From Agromyces protaetiae (GTDB taxonomy: Bacteria; Actinomycetota; Actinomycetes; Actinomycetales; Microbacteriaceae): a stretch of DNA of 64,000 nt. Every line of letters begins with the position of its first letter. Within the stretch, counting starts at the first letter, position 1. The stretch is taken from contig NZ_CP133018.1 in NCBI RefSeq assembly GCF_030866785.1, positions 3,286,001-3,350,000 on the forward strand, given 5' to 3'. Shown one piece after another: positions 60,518 through 64,000 of this stretch. Both the position numbers and the translations under genes were made by a program. The notes beneath the pieces are model-generated. The model had not been told where the DNA came from and did no database searches. It was given only the letters and a program-made list of their open reading frames with translations.

Positions 60518-61438
60518 TCAGTCGAGCGCAGCGAGCACGCGGGACACCGAGCCGCCGAGGTTCCACTCGCTGGCGAGCGCCTCGAGAAGTTCGCGACGCT
60601 CGCCGTCGACGGCGTGCAGCGTCGCGTCGACCGCCGGCAGGTCGAGGTCGCGGACGACCTCGACGACGCGCGGCGCGACGTCGAGGTATCCGCTCGCCGC
60701 CGTGAGCTTGGCCCGCACGCCGGCCGACATGCCGGCCGCCCCGCTCGCCGCCGCCTCGCGGATGCCGTCGAGGTCGACGAACGCCTGCAGCAGACCGGCC
60801 GCGGTCTTCTCGCCGATGCCGGCGACCCCAGGCAGACCGTCGGAGGTGTCGCCGCGCATGGCCGCGAAGTCCGCGTACTGCGCCGGCAACACGCCGTACT
60901 TGCCGACGACCGTCGCATCGGTCACCAGCTCGAGCTTGCTCATGCCGCGCGCGGTGTAGATCACGCGGACACCGGTGGCGTCGTCGACGAGCTGGAACAG
61001 GTCGCGGTCGCCGGTCACCACGTCGACGGGCACGGATGCCTCGGTCGCGAGCGTGCCGATGACGTCGTCGGCCTCGTGCTCGGCGGCCCCGACGATCGGG
61101 ATCTCGAGCACCCCGAGCACCTCGCGGATGAGCGGGATCTGGCGCACGAGCCCGGGTGGCGTCTCCTCGACGTCCGGACCGGCGTCGACCTCGCGCTGGA
61201 CGCGATGCCCCTTGTAGCTCGGGATGAGCTCGACCCGCCAGGCCGGCCGCCAGTCGTCGTCCCAGCAGGCGACGACCTCGGTCGGCTCGAACTCGGTCAC
61301 GAGCTTCGCGATCATGTCGAGGAGCCCGCGCACAGCGTTCACGGGCGTGCCGTCGGCCCGCGTGATCGAATCGGGCACGCCGTAGAACGCGCGGAAATAC
61401 AGCGAGGCGGTGTCGAGGAGCATGAGTCGGTCGGCCAC
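60518..61438 (-). CDS. 5'-3' exonuclease (PIN/FEN-like, PolA N-terminal type)
   Basis: A 306-residue stand-alone flap/5'-3' exonuclease. Metal ligands are in LMLLDTASLYFRAFYGV, CWDDDWRPAWRVELIPSYKG then HRV, AEHEADDVIGTLATEA and VVTGDRDLFQLVDD. The helix-3-turn/HhH region is RGDTSDGLPGVAGIGEKTAA. It processes 5' flaps or RNA primers, overlapping with the PolA domain function. It is divergent from the FUSC-like gene and probably monocistronic, with a terminator 18 bp after the stop. Confidence 0.93.
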   Translation of the reverse strand: MADRLMLLDTASLYFRAFYGVPDSITRADGTPVNAVRGLLDMIAKLVTEFEPTEVVACWDDDWRPAWRVELIPSYKGHRVQREVDAGPDVEETPPGLVRQIPLIREVLGVLEIPIVGAAEHEADDVIGTLATEASVPVDVVTGDRDLFQLVDDATGVRVIYTARGMSKLELVTDATVVGKYGVLPAQYADFAAMRGDTSDGLPGVAGIGEKTAAGLLQAFVDLDGIREAAASGAAGMSAGVRAKLTAASGYLDVAPRVVEVVRDLDLPAVDATLHAVDGERRELLEALASEWNLGGSVSRVLAALD

Positions 61439-61499
61439 GTGCCGATCCTTCCATGCACGACCCCCGCGCGCACGCGCCCCGCGGGTCTACCGTTGGTCC

Positions 61500-62567
61500 A
61501 TGGCGATCGCGACGACCTTCCGTGCCGCGAGGCGGATGCCGCTGCTGCAGGTCGTGAAGGCGGTGGTCGCCACGATCGGCGCGTGGCTCGTCGCGGGTTG
61601 GCTGATCCCGACCCCGCTGCCGGTGTTCGGTGCGATCGCCGCGCTCCTCGTCGTCCAGCCGAGCGTGAACCAGTCCTTCGGCAAGGCGATCGAGCGCAGC
61701 GTCGGTGTGGTCCTCGGCGTGCTCGTGGCGACGGGGCTCGTCCTGCTGCTCGGCTCGAAGAGCTGGGTGGTGCTCATCGCGATCGCCGCAGCGCTCCTCA
61801 TCGCCTGGGCGCTGCGCATGACGCCGGGTACGGCGAACCAGGTCGCGATCAGCGCGATGCTCGTGCTCGCCCTCGGCGGCACGACGCCCGACTACGCCCT
61901 CGACCGGGTCATCGAGACGCTGATCGGTGCGGCCATCGGCATCGTCGTGAACGCGCTGGTCGTGCCGCCCGTCGCGGTGGCGCCCGCCCGACGCGATCTC
62001 GCCCTGCTCGGCGGCGAGCTCGCGGCCTCCCTCGATCGGCTCGCGACGGCGCTCACGACCTCGCAGTCGGCGGCGTCGCTGCAGCAGCTGCTGCTCGAGG
62101 CGCGGCTCATGCGGCCCATGCGCGACGCGGCGGATGCCTCGATCGCGACCGGGGAGGAATCGCTCACGCTCAACCCGCGGCGGTCGAGGCATCGCGACGA
62201 GCTCCGCGAGATGCGTGTCCTGCTCGATCGGCTCACGCCCATCGTCACGCAGGTGATCGGGATGACCCGCGCGGTCTTCGACCACTACGATCCGTCGCTC
62301 ATGGATGAGCCGACGGTGCCCGCGATCGCGGAGCAGCTGCGCCGCGCCGGCCACGACGTGCGGCTCGCGGTCCACCTCGCCGACGTCGACCCGCACCCGC
62401 CGACCTCGGCCGTGCCCGCGCTGACGTCGCCGCTCGTCATCGCGCCGCCGAAGTCGGAACACTGGATCGTCATCGGCTCGCTCATGGAGGACCTGCGCCG
62501 CATCCGTCACGAGCTGGTCGACGACGCTGAGCCGCCGGGCCGGCCACGACCCACCGGCGCGGGCTGA
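61500..62567 (+). CDS. FUSC/aromatic-acid-exporter-like membrane protein
   Basis: A 355-residue protein. The N-terminal half has five or six hydrophobic segments (VVKAVVATIGAWLVAGWLI, PVFGAIAALLVVQPSVNQSF, VVLIAIAAALLIAWAL) in the pattern of FUSC/ArAE domains. The C-terminal half is helical and cytosolic (ALTTSQSAASLQQLLLEARL, HRDELREMRVLLDRLTPIVT). Such proteins are thought to export aromatic acids or to modify envelope processes; the substrate is unknown. ATG 61500 precedes the first helix directly. Convergent with the surface protein through a strong terminator. Confidence 0.88.
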   Translation: MAIATTFRAARRMPLLQVVKAVVATIGAWLVAGWLIPTPLPVFGAIAALLVVQPSVNQSFGKAIERSVGVVLGVLVATGLVLLLGSKSWVVLIAIAAALLIAWALRMTPGTANQVAISAMLVLALGGTTPDYALDRVIETLIGAAIGIVVNALVVPPVAVAPARRDLALLGGELAASLDRLATALTTSQSAASLQQLLLEARLMRPMRDAADASIATGEESLTLNPRRSRHRDELREMRVLLDRLTPIVTQVIGMTRAVFDHYDPSLMDEPTVPAIAEQLRRAGHDVRLAVHLADVDPHPPTSAVPALTSPLVIAPPKSEHWIVIGSLMEDLRRIRHELVDDAEPPGRPRPTGAG

Positions 62568-62589
62568 CCGCGCGTCGTCGAGACGCGGA

Positions 62590-62625
62590 TGGCCGGGAGA
62601 CGGTCCCTACTCCGTCTCCCGGCCA
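62590..62625. terminator. Bidirectional terminator
   Basis: The 14-bp arms TGGCCGGGAGACGG and CCGTCTCCCGGCCA enclose an 8-nt loop between convergent stops at 62567 and 62643. Confidence 0.9.
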
Positions 62626-62642
62626 CCGCGCCCACCCCTGGG

Positions 62643-64000
62643 TCAGCTCGACGTTCGGCGCTGCCGTGCGAACAGCAGGAGAGATGCCGCCGCCAGCAGG
62701 GAGACGATGAGCGCCCCGAGGATGGGCAGCACGGGCACGCCCGTCAGGGCGAGGGCCGCGCCGTCCCGCTCGGCCTGCTCACCCGAGGCCGGCCGCGGGT
62801 CGGGTGCGGAACCGCCGCCGGCGGGTCCGCCCGTGCCGGGCCGCGGGCCCGGGTCGCCGGGACCGGGGTCTGGCTCGGCGTTCGGGTCGACGACCTCGTA
62901 GGTCAGCACCTCGGTCGCCGTGTTGCCCGCGTGGTCCGTCGCCGTCGTCGTCACCTCGAACGTGCCGGCCACGTCGGTCGGCAGCAGTTCGCGCGAGCCG
63001 TAGTCGGAGCGGCACTCGAGCGCACCCGACAGCTCGTCGTCGCACGAGTACGCCCACATGATGCGCTCACCGAGCTCGTAGGTCGCCGCGGGCCCGGCCA
63101 GGGCCGCGTCGCGGGTCTCCCCGCCGGGCACGAGGTCCTCCGGCGTCTGCCCGCCGTGCGTGATGACGGGCGCCGTGCGGTCGATCCGCAGATCGATGCG
63201 GACGGGCTCGCTCGCGCCTCCCTCGGCATCCTCCGCCCAGTAGTACACGATGGTGTCGCCCTCGGCGCTCACCGTCACCTCGCCGGAGCCGGCCGCCGAC
63301 CCCGTGCCGGACTGGGCGCCCTCGAGCTCCCAGTGCACGGTGTCGGCACCGCTGCCCTCGATGCCACGGATCGCGATCGTGACCGGGTCCTTGAACCACT
63401 CGTGCTCGTTGGGCTCGGCGGAGAGCTCGGCGATCGCCCCGAGCTGCGGGCCCGGATCGTCGCCGAGCACGGTGTACTCGGCGCGCGCGACGGTCTCGTT
63501 GCCGGCACGGTCGACGGCGTTCACCGACAGCTCGTAGGTGCCGGGCGTGTCGGTCGGCAATCCGGCGCCGTACGGCGTCGAGCCCAGGCAGGTGAGGATC
63601 CCCGAGTGGTCGTCGCCGCAGGTGTACAGGGCCCGGAGTTGCGCCCCGACCGGCACCTCGACGCCGTCCACGGACGGATCGATGCGCACCGACGGCAGCA
63701 CCCGGTCGAGCTGGATCAGCCGGGTCCGGACCGCCGTGATGTTGCCGGCGTTGTCGGCGGCACGGTACTGGATCTCGGTCGCACCGTCGGTGGTGACCGG
63801 AACGTCGACCTCGTTGCCCGCGACCCGGGTCCACTCGGTGCCGCCGGTCCGGTACTCGACCCAGGCGACGCCCGAGCCGGGGTCGCTCGCCGTGATGGTC
63901 GCGGTCACGTCGCGGCGGAACCAGCCACGCGCGTTCGACGCCGCGGGCTCGGTGGTCACCACGATGGTGGGCGGGGTCTCGTCGCCACCGGCGACGACCT
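62643..64000 (-). CDS. Ig-like repeat surface protein with LALTG cell-wall anchor (partial, 5' end outside window)
   Basis: The minus-strand frame is open to the window edge (452 residues seen). It contains repeated bacterial Ig-like units with the sequence pattern VEYRTGGTEWTRVAG, IQYRAADNAGN, YELSVNAVDRAGNETVARAE and FEVTTTATDHAGNTATEVLT, and paired Cys residues (YTCGDDHSGILTCLGS, YSCDDELSGALECRSD) that probably form disulfides outside the cell. Such domains are often found at the ends of large glycosidases, so the missing part may be catalytic. The C-terminus has a Pro/Gly-rich spacer, LALTG, a helix VLPILGALIVSLLAAASLLL and RQRRTSS, a sortase E-type signal. Confidence 0.9.
   Translation of the reverse strand, partial: VVAGGDETPPTIVVTTEPAASNARGWFRRDVTATITASDPGSGVAWVEYRTGGTEWTRVAGNEVDVPVTTDGATEIQYRAADNAGNITAVRTRLIQLDRVLPSVRIDPSVDGVEVPVGAQLRALYTCGDDHSGILTCLGSTPYGAGLPTDTPGTYELSVNAVDRAGNETVARAEYTVLGDDPGPQLGAIAELSAEPNEHEWFKDPVTIAIRGIEGSGADTVHWELEGAQSGTGSAAGSGEVTVSAEGDTIVYYWAEDAEGGASEPVRIDLRIDRTAPVITHGGQTPEDLVPGGETRDAALAGPAATYELGERIMWAYSCDDELSGALECRSDYGSRELLPTDVAGTFEVTTTATDHAGNTATEVLTYEVVDPNAEPDPGPGDPGPRPGTGGPAGGGSAPDPRPASGEQAERDGAALALTGVPVLPILGALIVSLLAAASLLLFARQRRTSS

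Overview
The window is high-GC actinobacterial DNA (very roughly 70% G+C by eye) with tightly packed genes, many ATGA/GTGA stop-start overlaps and frequent GTG starts. Protein families (DUF222-HNH nuclease, DUF2510 membrane protein, ECF42/DGPF pair, [LI]AxTG surface anchors, iol genes) and the very frequent nonamer GAGGCATCC/GGATGCCTC suggest Microbacteriaceae (Agromyces/Microbacterium-like); the family call is inference. I see no tRNA, rRNA, CRISPR array, transposase or phage gene. It reads as chromosomal core and metabolic-island DNA.

Layout. 1-9.2 kb: a divergent HxlR regulator/NAD(P)H oxidoreductase pair, a DUF2510 membrane protein, a malate/lactate-dehydrogenase-like gene with a small partner, an SDR oxidoreductase with a TetR regulator, an SOS-boxed DUF222-HNH nuclease, an O6-alkylguanine-DNA alkyltransferase, then a decayed repeat-rich stretch holding the tail of a lost surface-protein gene. 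9.2-15.4 kb: a two-component system, a small export protein and a 1130-residue Ig-repeat surface protein. 15.8-24.2 kb: NUDIX hydrolase, glutaminase, two TPP riboswitches driving thiM and a ThiE-ThiD-TenA fusion, a cold-shock protein, and an ECF42 sigma factor with its DGPF partner. 24.4-43.2 kb: an alpha/beta hydrolase, a GntR regulator, then a long minus-strand catabolic block. The first operon (37.6 to 27.1 kb) encodes a TIM-barrel isomerase, a Gfo/Idh dehydrogenase, a complete ABC sugar importer, a PHP metallohydrolase and a GH38 alpha-mannosidase. Beside it is an inositol operon (43.1 to 37.7 kb: iolC, aldolase, iolB, iolD, MgtC-like). Together they look able to import a mannosylated polyol or inositol compound, strip it and catabolise the polyol. 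43.4-49.4 kb: GAPDH, a phosphoesterase, an MFS exporter/MerR pair, a GlxA-like regulator and an AI-2E-type permease. 49.4-56 kb: a GH127 arabinofuranosidase/ABC importer operon with a divergent LacI repressor and a perfect 16-bp operator. 56-64 kb: a BCCT transporter, a small membrane protein, an ABC-F protein with a possible leaderless 6-codon leader peptide, a 5'-3' exonuclease, a FUSC-like membrane protein and a partial LALTG-anchored surface protein.

The most unusual features are: (i) contiguous imperfect tandem duplications placed exactly on the 3' ends of genes, stop codon included, at three loci (periods 95, 95 and 151 bp), one of which creates a 32-codon mini-ORF wired between a histidine kinase and its response regulator; (ii) a surface-protein remnant whose two frames rejoin if one 47-bp repeat unit is removed; (iii) a 12-copy hexapeptide-repeat extension on the ECF42 sigma factor; (iv) the candidate leader peptide upstream of the ABC-F gene; (v) the mannosidase/phosphoesterase/inositol supercluster.
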